A stretch of DNA of 38,770 nucleotides from Reyranella sp. (GCA_021732285.1 JAKFVH010000267.1:1-38770), one strand, 5' to 3'. Shown: positions 1 to 8,008, numbered from the stretch's first letter. Translations and numbers: made by a program. Notes: generated from the sequence alone by a model not told the origin.

Positions 1-6
1 TCCCTA

Positions 7-32
7 CCCTCCCCCGTATGAACGGGAGAGGG
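7..32. repeat. CCCTCCCCCGT/ACGGGAGAGGG hairpin
   Basis: An 11-bp inverted repeat with one mismatch and an ATGA loop lies just downstream of the dioxygenase stop codon. No T-tract follows in the direction of the gene, so it is not a textbook rho-independent terminator. It resembles the CCTCCCCCAT/ATGGGGGAGG hairpins near the other end of the window and is probably a dispersed palindromic repeat that may also protect the 3' end of the mRNA. Confidence 0.55.
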
Positions 33-40
33 GATGATGA

Positions 41-877
41 TTATCTCGGCTTGTCGCCGGCCAGCGTGATGCGATGCATGACCCGCCGATGACCGTGATA
101 ATCGTTGATGGCGTTGTGCATCGCGCAGCGGTTGTCCCAGAAGGCGAGCGAGCCGGTCTCCCAGCGGAAGCGGCAGGTGAACTCGGGCCGGACCTGGTGC
201 TCCCACAGGAACTCCAGCAGCGCGAGACTCTCCCGCTCGGTCCATCCCTTGATGTGCGCGGTGTGTGCGCTCGAGGTGTAGAGCGCCTTGCGGCCGGTCT
301 CGGGATGGGTGCGCACGATGGGATGCTCGGCCACCAGCGGCTTGGTCTCCTTGCCGGCCGCCTTCAGGCGGTCCTCGCGCGTCTTGCTGACCTCTGCCTT
401 GGTCGAGCTGCTGACCCCGATCAGCCCGTCGAGCGTCGCCTTCAGCCCGTCCGACAGCGCCTCGTAGGCCATGTACTGGTTGGCGAACACGGTGTCGCCG
501 CCATAGGGTGGAACCTCTCGCGCCAGCAGCATGCTGCCCATCGGCGGAATTTCTAGGTAGGTGGTGTCGGAGTGCCAGAGGCCGCCGAAGTTGTGGCGCT
601 CGTTCTCGAGCTTGACCACCGCCGTGATGAACGGCGCTTCGGGCAGGCCGTCGAGCTGCGGGTACTTGATCAGCTCGCCGAACTTGCGGGCGAAGGCCAC
701 GTTCTGCTGCGGCGTCACCTTCTGGTCGCGCAGGAAGATCACGAGATGGTCGAGGAAGGCCTGGCGCACCTCGGCGATCACGTCGTCCTCGAGATCGCGC
801 GACATGTCGACGCCGTGCAGTTCGGCGCCAAGGGCGCCGGCGATCGGCCTGACCTCGATATGGCGATAGTTACGCAT
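41..877 (-). CDS. TauD/TfdA-family 2-oxoglutarate-dependent Fe(II) dioxygenase
   Basis: The product (278 aa) is a cytoplasmic non-haem iron dioxygenase that couples 2-oxoglutarate decarboxylation to substrate hydroxylation. The facial triad is visible: WHSD gives H102 and D104, and WDNRCAMH gives H254. R265 in the HRRVMHR segment should bind the 2-oxoglutarate carboxylate. Spacing and length match TauD (about 280 aa). The ATG is preceded by AGGGA at a suitable distance. The substrate (taurine, aryloxyalkanoate or other) cannot be read from sequence, and no sulfonate transporter lies beside it. It follows the crotonase-family gene on the same strand after about 30 bp, so the two may be co-transcribed. 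Confidence 0.9.
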   Translation of the reverse strand: MRNYRHIEVRPIAGALGAELHGVDMSRDLEDDVIAEVRQAFLDHLVIFLRDQKVTPQQNVAFARKFGELIKYPQLDGLPEAPFITAVVKLENERHNFGGLWHSDTTYLEIPPMGSMLLAREVPPYGGDTVFANQYMAYEALSDGLKATLDGLIGVSSSTKAEVSKTREDRLKAAGKETKPLVAEHPIVRTHPETGRKALYTSSAHTAHIKGWTERESLALLEFLWEHQVRPEFTCRFRWETGSLAFWDNRCAMHNAINDYHGHRRVMHRITLAGDKPR

Positions 878-894
878 CGGTCGTTCCCTACCCT

Positions 895-921
895 TATTCC
901 TTAGCCCCTATTCCTTAGCCC
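895..921. repeat. Tandem duplication of TATTCCTTAGCCC
   Basis: The 13-mer TATTCCTTAGCCC occurs twice (895-907 and 909-921) with a 14-bp period. The downstream-coordinate copy contains the last codons and stop of the crotonase gene, and the other lies in the short gap before the dioxygenase. It looks like a small local duplication of the gene end rather than a regulatory element. Confidence 0.6.
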
Positions 922-1711
922 AGGGCGGCCGCGTCTTGGCCATGAAATGCCGGATGCCTTCCGCCGCCTGCGGCCGACGCAGCAGACCGACCAGGCTTTC
1001 GGCAGCCTTGTCGAGCACGGCGCGATCATCGCTCGTGGCGCAGCTCTGCACCAGACGCTTGACGGCGGCGACGGCCTCGGGCTCCAGCCGCAGCACGTCG
1101 TCGAGCACGGCCTTCAGGGTGCGGTTGATCTCGCCGGTGTTGGCGCAGACGTGGCGACCGATGCCGAGACGATGCGCTTCCCTGCCGTCGATCACGCGGC
1201 CGGTGACGGCAAGGTCGCGCGCCGCCCCTTCACCGATGCGGCGCACCACGAACGGAATGATCTGCGAGGGGATGAACCCGACCTTGGGCTCGGGCATGCC
1301 GAAGCCCGCGGTCTCATGCAGGATCACCACGTCCGAGCAGCAAGCCATGCCGAAGCCGCCGCCCACCGCAGAGCCTTCGACGATCGAGACGGTGACCTGC
1401 GGCAGTTCGTTCAGCGCCAGCAAGGCGTCGCCGAACTGGCGATAGGCCGCGAGCAGCGGATCGGCGGCACCATTGGCCGGTTTCGGCGGCATGTCGGCCA
1501 TCGCCTCGAGATCGCCGCCGGCACAGAAATGCCCGCCGGCGCCGCGGATCACCAGGGCGCGGCAGCGATTGTCCTGGCGCAATCCGACGAAGGCGTCCTC
1601 GAGCTCCAGCATCATGGCATGGGTGAGCGCGTTGCGCCGCTCCGGCCGGTTCAGCATCAGTCGCGCCACAGCGCCGTCACGCTCGAGCTTGATGTTGGCG
1701 TAGTCGGCCAT
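908..1711 (-). CDS. Enoyl-CoA hydratase/isomerase (crotonase) family protein
   Basis: A 267-aa crotonase-fold enzyme acting on an acyl-CoA. The ATG at 1711 gives the usual family length and N-terminus; a longer reading would run into the divergent mepA gene. Oxyanion-hole segments are visible at FCAGGD (62-67) and VGGGFGM (116-122). The catalytic glutamate matching rat Glu164 is present (E141 in GMPEPKVGF), but the position matching Glu144 falls at F120/G121, so plain syn-hydration of simple enoyl-CoAs is doubtful. The PSQIIPFVVRRIG segment (148-160) recalls isohexenylglutaconyl-CoA hydratases of acyclic terpene catabolism (AtuE type), but no other atu gene is nearby. The exact substrate is unknown. 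Confidence 0.85.
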   Translation of the reverse strand: MADYANIKLERDGAVARLMLNRPERRNALTHAMMLELEDAFVGLRQDNRCRALVIRGAGGHFCAGGDLEAMADMPPKPANGAADPLLAAYRQFGDALLALNELPQVTVSIVEGSAVGGGFGMACCSDVVILHETAGFGMPEPKVGFIPSQIIPFVVRRIGEGAARDLAVTGRVIDGREAHRLGIGRHVCANTGEINRTLKAVLDDVLRLEPEAVAAVKRLVQSCATSDDRAVLDKAAESLVGLLRRPQAAEGIRHFMAKTRPPWAKE

Positions 1712-1748
1712 GGGCAAAGTCTTAGCGGGCGGGTATCGTGCCAACAAG

Positions 1749-2579
1749 ATGACGCGTTTCGTGGTTTCGCTGCTCGCGGCGATGTCGATGGCCTTCGCCA
1801 CGTCGGCGCAGGAGTGGGGCCAGGTGACGACCCCTGCCCCCGGGCCGACCCAGTCCATCGGCTTCTACACCGCCGGCTGCCTGCAGGGCGCGCAGGCGCT
1901 GCCGCTCGACGGGCCGGGCTACGAGGCCATCCGCATCAGCCGCAACCGCTACTGGGGCCAGCCCGTCACCATCGACCTCATCAAGCGCTTCAGCGAGCAG
2001 GTGCGCGCTGCCGGCCAGGCGCCGCTCTACATCGGCGACATCGGCCAGCCGCGCGGCGGGCCGATGAGCTTCGGCCATGCCAGCCATCAGGTCGGCCTGG
2101 ACGTCGACATCTGGTTCGAGCGCCAGCCCGGCGCGCGCCGCGCGCCGGCCGACCGCGAGAACCCGCGCCTGCGCTCGCTGGTGCGCGCCGCCGACGACGG
2201 CATCGACGACACGGTGTTCACCGACCAGCACGTGGCATTGCTGCGGCTCGCCGCGACCTCGCCCGGCGTCGACCGCATGTTCGTCAACAAGTGGATCAAG
2301 CAGCGGCTCTGCCAGAGCGTGACCGGCAACCGCTCCTGGCTGAACAAGCTCGTGGTCTGGGTCGGCCACGACGAGCACTTCCACGTCCGCATGCACTGCC
2401 CGCCCGGCAACCCGCAGTGCCAGGCGCAGGCCGGCTACTACGCCGACGACGGCTGCGGCGAGCAGCTCGACATCTGGTTCACCAAGCCGCCGGTCCGCCT
2501 GCCGCCGCCCGGGACGCCGCAGCCGCCCTACCGGCCGAAGCTGCCGGCGGCATGCCAGGCGGTGCTGAACGCCCCTTGA
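1749..2579 (+). CDS. mepA: Penicillin-insensitive murein endopeptidase MepA
   Basis: A 276-aa periplasmic LAS-family zinc peptidase that cleaves D-Ala-meso-DAP cross-links in peptidoglycan. A signal peptide covers about residues 1-20 (cleavage near ATSA-Q). The zinc ligands are in their expected places: H113 and D120 in SHQVGLDVD, and H212 in DEHFHVRMHC, close to E. coli MepA numbering. Conserved cysteines (C44, C188, C217, C224, C236, C269) fit the disulfide-rich fold. An upstream in-frame ATG at 1710 would bury the signal peptide, so 1749 is preferred. The gene is divergent from the crotonase gene with 37 bp between starts, so promoters overlap. It ends at a large palindrome shared with the convergent lipoprotein gene. 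Confidence 0.93.
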   Translation: MTRFVVSLLAAMSMAFATSAQEWGQVTTPAPGPTQSIGFYTAGCLQGAQALPLDGPGYEAIRISRNRYWGQPVTIDLIKRFSEQVRAAGQAPLYIGDIGQPRGGPMSFGHASHQVGLDVDIWFERQPGARRAPADRENPRLRSLVRAADDGIDDTVFTDQHVALLRLAATSPGVDRMFVNKWIKQRLCQSVTGNRSWLNKLVVWVGHDEHFHVRMHCPPGNPQCQAQAGYYADDGCGEQLDIWFTKPPVRLPPPGTPQPPYRPKLPAACQAVLNAP

Positions 2580-2580
2580 T

Positions 2581-2633
2581 GGGAGCGCGGGCCTCCGGCC
2601 CGCTCATGATGCGGGCCAGAGGCCCGCGCTCCC
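2581..2633. repeat. Nested palindrome, copy A (TCATGAT centre)
   Basis: Two 23-bp arms (2581-2603 and 2611-2633), complementary except at one position, flank TCATGAT. Each arm carries an inner GCGGGCC/GGCCCGC hairpin. It fills the gap between the convergent mepA and lipoprotein genes almost exactly and could act as a bidirectional transcript end. Arm sequence and centre match copy B at 5338-5395. Confidence 0.85.
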
Positions 2634-2637
2634 AGAA

Positions 2638-3006
2638 TCACATCCCGGCGCAGGCGTCGGCGCGCTTGCGGGCCTCGCCGTCGAGCCAGTCGAGGCCGCG
2701 AATGCTGCCGAAGCGCTTCCAGCTCACCATGCTGTTGTTGCCCACCATCTGCAGCACGATGTACTCCGACCTCGCCTGCGGCGTGTTGGCGGGAATGAAC
2801 ACGATCCTTGCCTTCCCCGCCTCCGGATAGCCCGGCGCGTAGACTTGATACGCCGGCGGTGGAGGCGCGGCTAGGCAGGCCACCATGACGTCGAACGCCA
2901 CGTTGTAGTTGGCCGTCCAGACGTCGGGTTGCGGTTGATTCTGCTGAGTTTGGCAAGCGGCGGCAGCCAATGCGATCGCGGCAGACACGAAGACCTTCTT
3001 CACCAT
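2638..3006 (-). CDS. Small hypothetical lipoprotein
   Basis: A 122-aa predicted lipoprotein with an N-terminal hydrophobic stretch ending in a lipobox (LAAAAC, Cys at residue 18), so it should be lipid-anchored at the inner or outer membrane. The ATG at 3006 is chosen over the GTG one codon earlier because GGAGG lies 6 nt upstream of it. The mature part is proline-rich near PPPPAYQVYAPGYP and contains no catalytic motif that I recognise. It sits directly downstream of the frameshifted phosphatase-like gene with 15 bp between them, so it may be the last gene of that operon. Function unknown. Confidence 0.75.
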   Translation of the reverse strand: MVKKVFVSAAIALAAAACQTQQNQPQPDVWTANYNVAFDVMVACLAAPPPPAYQVYAPGYPEAGKARIVFIPANTPQARSEYIVLQMVGNNSMVSWKRFGSIRGLDWLDGEARKRADACAGM

Positions 3007-3021
3007 CACTCTCCTCCGAAC

Positions 3022-3757
3022 TCAGACCTCGACATCGACCACCACCGGCACATGGTCGCTCAGCCCCGCGCCGCACCAGCTCTCGAAGGCGCCGACACTG
3101 AGATGGCTCACTTTGCCGATCCAGGCGGCTGGCAGGAAGACATAATCGATGTGATAGGTCGGCCCGTCCTTGGTGCGGTCGCGCCAATAGAGCGTGGGCT
3201 CGCTCTCCTGGCCATGCGCCTCGCCGCGGATCGCGTGATAGGCGCTGACCAGCCCGAAGCTCTCCTCAAGGATGCGGACCTTGGTCGAAATGATTGATGC
3301 GCCAGCCCGGCTTGTCCCAGATCGTGTTGCTGTTGAGATCGCCCGCGATCACCGCCGGCCGTTCGCCCAAAAAGCTCTTGTAGCGCGTGAGGCCACGACG
3401 CAGCGGGCCGAGCTGATGCTTGCGGATGCCACCGGCGCTGGCGTTCTGCGCCCACACGGCCAGCAGATTGCACGGGGTCGGGCCGTCGACATGGACCGGC
3501 GCGATGTAGCGCAGCGAGGGATGATAGGCGTCCGCAAGCCGTACGGCGTAGCCGTTGAAGGCAAACACCGCCAGACCCTTGTGCGGATTGCGGCCGATCC
3601 ACACCGGCTCGCCCTGCATCCAGGGCGACTTCGAGCGCAATCGCAGCCGTTCCGGCTCGGCGCATTCGCAGACGATGGCGATATCAGGCCTGAGGGCCAG
3701 CAGCGCATCGACCTTGCGATCGAGCGCCATGTTGCAATTCCAGGAGACGACCCTCAT
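3022..3757 (-). pseudogene. Endonuclease/exonuclease/phosphatase-family protein, frameshifted
   Basis: The gene starts at an ATG overlapping the ABC permease stop (ATGA) and encodes MRVVSWNCNM, typical of the EEP metal-binding start. It continues through AGDLNSN to WRINH, then hits a stop at 3266. The family signature resumes in the next frame from STKVRILEESFGLVSAYH through YHIDYVFLP to the catalytic SDHVPVVVD and ends at 3022. Removing one T from the TTT run (plus-strand 3288-3290) joins both halves into a clean reading frame of about 244 aa. As given, the product lacks the catalytic Asp-His at its C-terminus. It is either a recent pseudogene or a sequencing indel, since the downstream half is otherwise stop-free and conserved. 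Confidence 0.85.
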
Positions 3758-4551
3758 TCCCCCTGGCCGAGCAGCGACCCGGCGCGGCGCGACAGGCGGA
3801 AGAACCACTGGAAGACCTGGAAGCCGATGACGAGATAGACGACCGACAGGGCGAAGGCGATGCCGAGCATGTCCCAATGCACCGTCTTCTCGGCCAGGAT
3901 GGCGCGCATGCCCTCGAAGACATAGGCCGGCGGCAGGCCGTAGGAGATCACCTGCATCCAGTACGGCAATACCGAGACCGGGTAATAGACGCCGCTCACC
4001 GGCAGCAGAATGAAGACGGCCGCCCAGGCGAAACTCTCGGCGCTCTGGCCGACGCGCATGATCATGCCGGACATGGCAAGCCCGATCGACCACGAGAACA
4101 TTTGCAGGATGGCGAAGAAGGCGATCAACGGCAGGCCGAGCGCATAGATCGAGTAGCCGAAGAAGGCCCACGCCAGCAGCGACACCGGGACCAGGCCGAG
4201 CAGCGTGCGCAGCAGGGCCGCGATGATGATGCCGGTCGCCATCTCCCAGGAGCGGATCGGGCTCACGAACAGATGGCCGAGATTGCGCGACCACATCTCC
4301 TCCAGGAAGGCGATCGACAGCGAGAGGTTGCCGCGCACGACGACCTCCCACAGCAGCAGGCCCGACAGCAGCACACCCGCCGCCTGGGCGACGAACGAGG
4401 CCTGCGGCAGCAGGTACTGCGTCATGAACCCCCACATCACCATCTGCACGGCCGGCCAATAGATCGAATCGACCAGGCGCATGATGGAACTGCGCCAGAT
4501 GTAGATGTGGCGCATCACCAGCGCCCATATCCGCTGGGCCGAGCCGCTCAC
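3754..4551 (-). CDS. ABC-2 type transporter permease
   Basis: A 265-aa integral membrane protein with about six hydrophobic spans, such as VLLSGLLLWEVVV and ALGLPLIAFFAIL, and a late amphipathic GVYYPVSVLP segment typical of ABC-2 exporters of the DrrB/NodJ type. It is the membrane half of an exporter for an unknown lipid, drug or polysaccharide. The start is a GTG that overlaps the ATPase stop as GTGA, and its own stop overlaps the next ATG as ATGA, so ATPase, permease and EEP gene are translationally coupled. No upstream ATG would keep this coupling without overrunning the ATPase gene. Confidence 0.88.
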   Translation of the reverse strand: MSGSAQRIWALVMRHIYIWRSSIMRLVDSIYWPAVQMVMWGFMTQYLLPQASFVAQAAGVLLSGLLLWEVVVRGNLSLSIAFLEEMWSRNLGHLFVSPIRSWEMATGIIIAALLRTLLGLVPVSLLAWAFFGYSIYALGLPLIAFFAILQMFSWSIGLAMSGMIMRVGQSAESFAWAAVFILLPVSGVYYPVSVLPYWMQVISYGLPPAYVFEGMRAILAEKTVHWDMLGIAFALSVVYLVIGFQVFQWFFRLSRRAGSLLGQGE

Positions 4552-5333
4552 GACGCCGCCTCCTTCTTGTGCAGGCCGTCGAGCCCGCGACCGCGGCCGC
4601 GCGCCATGTCCAGGAACACTTCCTCCATGTCCTCGCGGCCGAAGCGCTCGATCAGCTCGCGCGGGCTGCCGCGGTCGAACACCCGGCCGGCCTGCAGCAG
4701 GACCACGTCGTCGCACAGCCGCTCGACCTCGCCCATGTTATGCGAGGCGAGCAGGATCGTGGCGTGGGTCTCGTGCTGGTAGTCCTTGAGATAGCTCCTG
4801 ACCCAGTCGGCCGTGTCGGGATCGAGCGAGGCGGTGGGCTCGTCGAGCAGCAGCACGTCCGGCTTGTTTATCAGGGCCTTCGCCAACGCCACGCGTGTCT
4901 TCTGGCCGGCTGACAGCTTGCCCGCCTGGCGGTCGAGGAAAGGCGCCACCTGCATGTGCTCTGCGATCTCGTCGATGCGCTTGGCGACGTTCTTCACGCC
5001 GTAGAGCCGTCCATAGAACAGTAGGTTCTGACGCACCGTCAGGCGATGCGGCAGGTCGACGTAGGGCGACGAGAAGTTCATGCGCGGCAGGGCGGCGTAG
5101 CGCCGCCGCTTCATGTCGATGCCCAGCACGTGGATGTCGCCCGCCGTCGGCTCGAGCAGGCCTAAAAGCATGGCGATGGTCGTGGTCTTGCCCGCGCCGT
5201 TGCCGCCCAGCAGCCCGAGCACCGCACCGCGCGGCACGGTGAAGGTCAGGTCGTCGACTGCGACGATCTCGCCGTACACCTTGCGCAGGTGCCGGACTTC
5301 GATGGAGGGAGTGTCGGCCACGGCTGTCATCAT
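4548..5333 (-). CDS. ABC transporter ATP-binding protein (ABC-2 exporter type)
   Basis: The nucleotide-binding subunit (about 261 aa) of the exporter whose permease follows. It contains Walker A GGNGAGKTT (about 43-51), signature LSAGQ (about 140-144), Walker B VLLLDEP (about 160-166) and the H-loop SHN. Walker A begins GG rather than the usual GP, a minor change. Three consecutive possible starts (GTG ATG ATG, 5336-5328) follow directly on a 58-bp palindrome, and no Shine-Dalgarno can be placed outside it, so initiation could depend on the folding of that element. The exact start is therefore uncertain by one or two codons. Confidence 0.9.
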   Translation of the reverse strand: MMTAVADTPSIEVRHLRKVYGEIVAVDDLTFTVPRGAVLGLLGGNGAGKTTTIAMLLGLLEPTAGDIHVLGIDMKRRRYAALPRMNFSSPYVDLPHRLTVRQNLLFYGRLYGVKNVAKRIDEIAEHMQVAPFLDRQAGKLSAGQKTRVALAKALINKPDVLLLDEPTASLDPDTADWVRSYLKDYQHETHATILLASHNMGEVERLCDDVVLLQAGRVFDRGSPRELIERFGREDMEEVFLDMARGRGRGLDGLHKKEAAS

Positions 5334-5337
5334 CACT

Positions 5338-5395
5338 GGGAGCGCGGGCCTCTGGCCCGCTCATGATCATGAGCGGGCCAGAGGCCCGCGCTCCC
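5338..5395. repeat. Perfect 58-bp nested palindrome, copy B
   Basis: Two 29-bp arms are exact reverse complements with no spacer and meet at TCATGA|TCATGA. Each arm also contains its own GCGGGCC-TCT-GGCCCGC hairpin, so it can form one long hairpin or a cloverleaf of smaller ones. It fills the 67-bp gap between the aminotransferase stop and the ABC ATPase start, both on the minus strand. It could terminate, attenuate or protect mRNA, or affect translation of the ATPase. Confidence 0.9.
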
Positions 5396-5400
5396 GAAGA

Positions 5401-6597
5401 CTACAATGCTTTGATCGCGGCTTCGATGCGGTCGAGGCCTTTGCTCAGCCGCTCTGCGCCGGACGCAAAGCACAGCCGCACGTTGCCCTGCCCGCCCGGG
5501 CCGAACGCCTCGCCCGGCGCCAGGCCGACCTTGTACTCCTTCGCCAGCTTCTTGCAGAAGGCCATGGTGTCGGTGACGCCATCGATCGAGAAGAAGTTGT
5601 AGAAGGCCGCTTCCGGCCGCGCGATCCTGACGCGCGGCTGGGCCGACAGGCGCTGGAACACCTGCTCGCCGCCAGCGCGGCAGCGCTCGACCATCTCGGC
5701 CAGGAAGCCGTCACCCTTCTCGAGGGCGGCGATTCCGCCCCTCTGCAGGAAATGCGGCACGCCCGAGGTGTTGATCTGCACCAGCTTGGCGAACTGCTCG
5801 CCCAGCGCCGCCGGATGGGTCAGCCAACCCAGCCGCCAGCCGGTCATCGCCCACGGCTTGGAGAAGGAGTTGAGCACCAGCAACGGATCGTCAGGCCCCG
5901 CCAGCTCGAGGAACGAGGGTGCGACCGCGCGCGTGTAGATCAGCCGGGCATAGACCTCGTCGGCCATGATCCAGACGCCGCGCTTGCGGGCAAAGTCGAG
6001 CAACGCCTTCTGCTCGTCCGACGTCATCGTCCAGCCCGTGGGATTGCCGGGCGAATTGACGAAGATCGCACGGGTGCGGTCGTCGACCGCGTCGAACACC
6101 TTCTGGAGATCGAGTTTAAAACTGCCGTCGGGCTTGCGGTCGAGCGCCACGTACTTCGGGACGCCGCGGACCAGCTTCACCGCCGAGGTGATGTTCGGCC
6201 AGATCGGCGAGACGATCACGATGTTGTCGCCGGAATCGAGCAGCAGCTGGCAGGACAGCAGGATCGCCTGCATGCCGCCGGTCGTCACCGAGATGCGGTC
6301 GGCCGGGCATTTGATGCCGTAGACCCGCTCGGTATAGGCCGACAGCGCCGCCCGCAGCTCGGGAATGCCGCGCTGCCACGTGTAAAAGGTCTCGCCCGCC
6401 TCCAGCCCCTTGGCGGCCGCGTCGCGCACGAAGTCGGGCGTCACCAGGTCGCCCTCGCCGAACCACAGGGGCACGACGTCGCGATCGCCGAACACCGTCA
6501 TCGCCACTTCGGTGATGGGGGTATCGGAAAGGCCGCCGATGGGGCCGCTGAGCGATGCGCCAAGACCAGAAAGTTTTAGACGGGAACTGTCGGACAT
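5401..6597 (-). CDS. PLP-dependent class I/II aminotransferase
   Basis: A 398-aa cytoplasmic fold-type I aminotransferase. The PLP Schiff-base lysine is K247 in NSFSKPWAMTGWR. N185 (NSPGNPTG), D213 and Y216 (MADEVYAR), and R255 complete the cofactor pocket. R374 in GNVRLCFA is the residue that normally binds the substrate carboxylate. The TYTWQRG-like segment near residue 73 is typical of the AspC/alanine aminotransferase group. The ATG at 6597 is chosen because earlier in-frame sequence is not family-like. The amino donor cannot be decided from sequence. It is upstream of the ABC-2 exporter genes but separated from them by palindrome B. Confidence 0.92.
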   Translation of the reverse strand: MSDSSRLKLSGLGASLSGPIGGLSDTPITEVAMTVFGDRDVVPLWFGEGDLVTPDFVRDAAAKGLEAGETFYTWQRGIPELRAALSAYTERVYGIKCPADRISVTTGGMQAILLSCQLLLDSGDNIVIVSPIWPNITSAVKLVRGVPKYVALDRKPDGSFKLDLQKVFDAVDDRTRAIFVNSPGNPTGWTMTSDEQKALLDFARKRGVWIMADEVYARLIYTRAVAPSFLELAGPDDPLLVLNSFSKPWAMTGWRLGWLTHPAALGEQFAKLVQINTSGVPHFLQRGGIAALEKGDGFLAEMVERCRAGGEQVFQRLSAQPRVRIARPEAAFYNFFSIDGVTDTMAFCKKLAKEYKVGLAPGEAFGPGGQGNVRLCFASGAERLSKGLDRIEAAIKAL

Positions 6598-6721
6598 GGC
6601 GTCGGACGTAGCGCATCGCCGGCCCTTTCGCCAGCCGGCGGCCTGCCCGACAATTGTTGGCGGTGAGACCAAGCCTGACTTATCGCTGTCGAACAGGCAG
6701 AATACGATTCGGAGTCGACCG

Positions 6722-7015
6722 ATGAAGCACCGAGCTCTTGTCCTGTCGATCGTCGTGATGCTGGCCGGCTGCTCGACCGTGCCGGCCAGGAACATCGATC
6801 GCGTCCAGGCCGGCATGGATCGCGACCAGGTGCGATCGATCATGGGCCAGCCTGACACCGTCTCGCATGCGCCGGGTAAGGAGTGCGCGTACTACTCACT
6901 GCTCAAGGATTTCTGGAGCCGCGTGCCGTGGTCGGTCTCGGACCGCTACTACGTCTGCTTCGACGAAGGCAAGGTCGCATCGTTCGGCAAGGTCGATGCG
7001 GCACCGTCTGGGTGA
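6722..7015 (+). CDS. BamE/SmpA-like small lipoprotein
   Basis: A 97-aa lipoprotein with a short signal ending in MLAGC (lipidated C17). The segment IDRVQAGMDRDQVRSIMGQP (residues 25-44) matches the first half of the SmpA/OmlA/BamE fold, in which a helix follows the G-M-x-x-x-x-V pattern. The mature part is shorter than E. coli BamE and has an extra C55/C79 pair, so it is probably a relative of unknown role rather than the Bam-complex subunit itself. GGAG lies upstream of the ATG. It is divergent from the aminotransferase gene with about 120 bp between the starts, enough for two promoters. Confidence 0.8.
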   Translation: MKHRALVLSIVVMLAGCSTVPARNIDRVQAGMDRDQVRSIMGQPDTVSHAPGKECAYYSLLKDFWSRVPWSVSDRYYVCFDEGKVASFGKVDAAPSG

Positions 7016-7057
7016 CAGCGCACCGACTGCGCGATACCCTGCATCCGGGGAGAGAGA

Positions 7058-8008
7058 ATGTCAGGCGACAAGCATGGACTGATGCTGCCGGTGTGGCTCG
7101 CCGAGCGCTATGACGGCACCTACCTCGACGGCAGACGCTTCGACGACCTGCAATTCCTGCAGTGCAAGCTGATCGTGAAGCCCGAGCGCTTCACGTCGCG
7201 CCACGTCTTCAAGGAGTTCGCCCAGCTCGTCCACCGCGCCGCCGACGCCACGGGCGTCGCCTACCACCACACGCCGAAGCTCGACCAGCGGCCCGAGGTG
7301 CGCGAGGTGCTGTTCCTCGATACCGGCGACTTCCACCTCTACAACAACGCCTTCATCCTGCGGCGACGCATCAGCTACGAGGACGGCTTTCCGGTCGGCG
7401 ATCCCGAGATCGTCTTCAAGTACCGCAGCCAGGACATGATGGTCGCGCAGTCGACCGACGTTCGGCCGCGCATCTCGGGCGACTACAAGATCAAGTTCAA
7501 GATCGAGCTGCTGCCGCTCAAGGAGCGCATCGGCGGCGTGCGTCGGCTGCTGGCGCACAATGTCGAGTTCGGCCTGAGCCAGGCGCCCGAGGCCGATCGC
7601 CTGGCCATGTCATCGCTCGACCACATATCGCTGCCCGAGCTGCAGCATCTCTTCCCGCCGCTCGAGATCATCTCGTGCGACGGTCCGTCCGACGTGGCGC
7701 TGGTCAACCAGTGCATCGTCGAGGAACTGATGCAGGACATCTGCGAGCTCGATTTCGGCCATCACACCCGCGCCGTGGCCAACCTCGCCCTGTGGCGCTC
7801 GCGCGGCGACCATCGCGCCTTCGTCGGCGAGTTCGCCTACCAGCTGCGCTTCAACGGCCCCGACGACATCAGTCCCAAGGCGCTGCATGCCTGCGAGCGC
7901 TTCTTCGTCGAGTTGCAGCAGGTCGCCGCCGACTGGCTGTCTCTTACCACCACGAAGACCGGCGCGGTCTACCGGTTGAAGGGCAATCCACCACAGGCGC
8001 ACGAATGA
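7058..8008 (+). CDS. Putative CYTH/VTC-like (triphosphate tunnel fold) protein
   Basis: A 316-aa soluble protein. The beginning resembles the CYTH/VTC layout: a basic strand QCKLIVKPERF (35-45), then FLDTGDFHLYNNAFILRRR (86-104), which mirrors the YFDT...L...LRxR pattern, then VFKYRS (119-124) and alternating charged strands KFKIE (146-150). The second half (about 165-300) has no motif that I recognise. GGGGAGAG precedes the ATG. Its stop overlaps the chromate transporter start as ATGA, so the two are translationally coupled. If the fold is right, it may bind or hydrolyse a polyphosphate or long-chain triphosphate. The call rests on pattern matching alone and is moderate. Confidence 0.5.
   Translation: MSGDKHGLMLPVWLAERYDGTYLDGRRFDDLQFLQCKLIVKPERFTSRHVFKEFAQLVHRAADATGVAYHHTPKLDQRPEVREVLFLDTGDFHLYNNAFILRRRISYEDGFPVGDPEIVFKYRSQDMMVAQSTDVRPRISGDYKIKFKIELLPLKERIGGVRRLLAHNVEFGLSQAPEADRLAMSSLDHISLPELQHLFPPLEIISCDGPSDVALVNQCIVEELMQDICELDFGHHTRAVANLALWRSRGDHRAFVGEFAYQLRFNGPDDISPKALHACERFFVELQQVAADWLSLTTTKTGAVYRLKGNPPQAHE

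Noticed and set aside
947..2830. Long plus-strand open frame (over 600 codons) across the crotonase, mepA and lipoprotein genes
   Set aside because: It is antisense or out of frame to three genes with clear family motifs. The translation is rich in R, A, G and H, as expected from GC-rich shadow frames.
5328..5336. Leaderless start for the ABC ATPase as the explanation for the missing Shine-Dalgarno
   Set aside because: I cannot find promoter boxes inside the palindrome at the right distance, so I left it as an uncertain start within a likely longer transcript.
5113..6579. Plus-strand open frame of about 490 codons opposite the aminotransferase
   Set aside because: Wholly antisense to a gene with a complete PLP site, with no recognisable domain.
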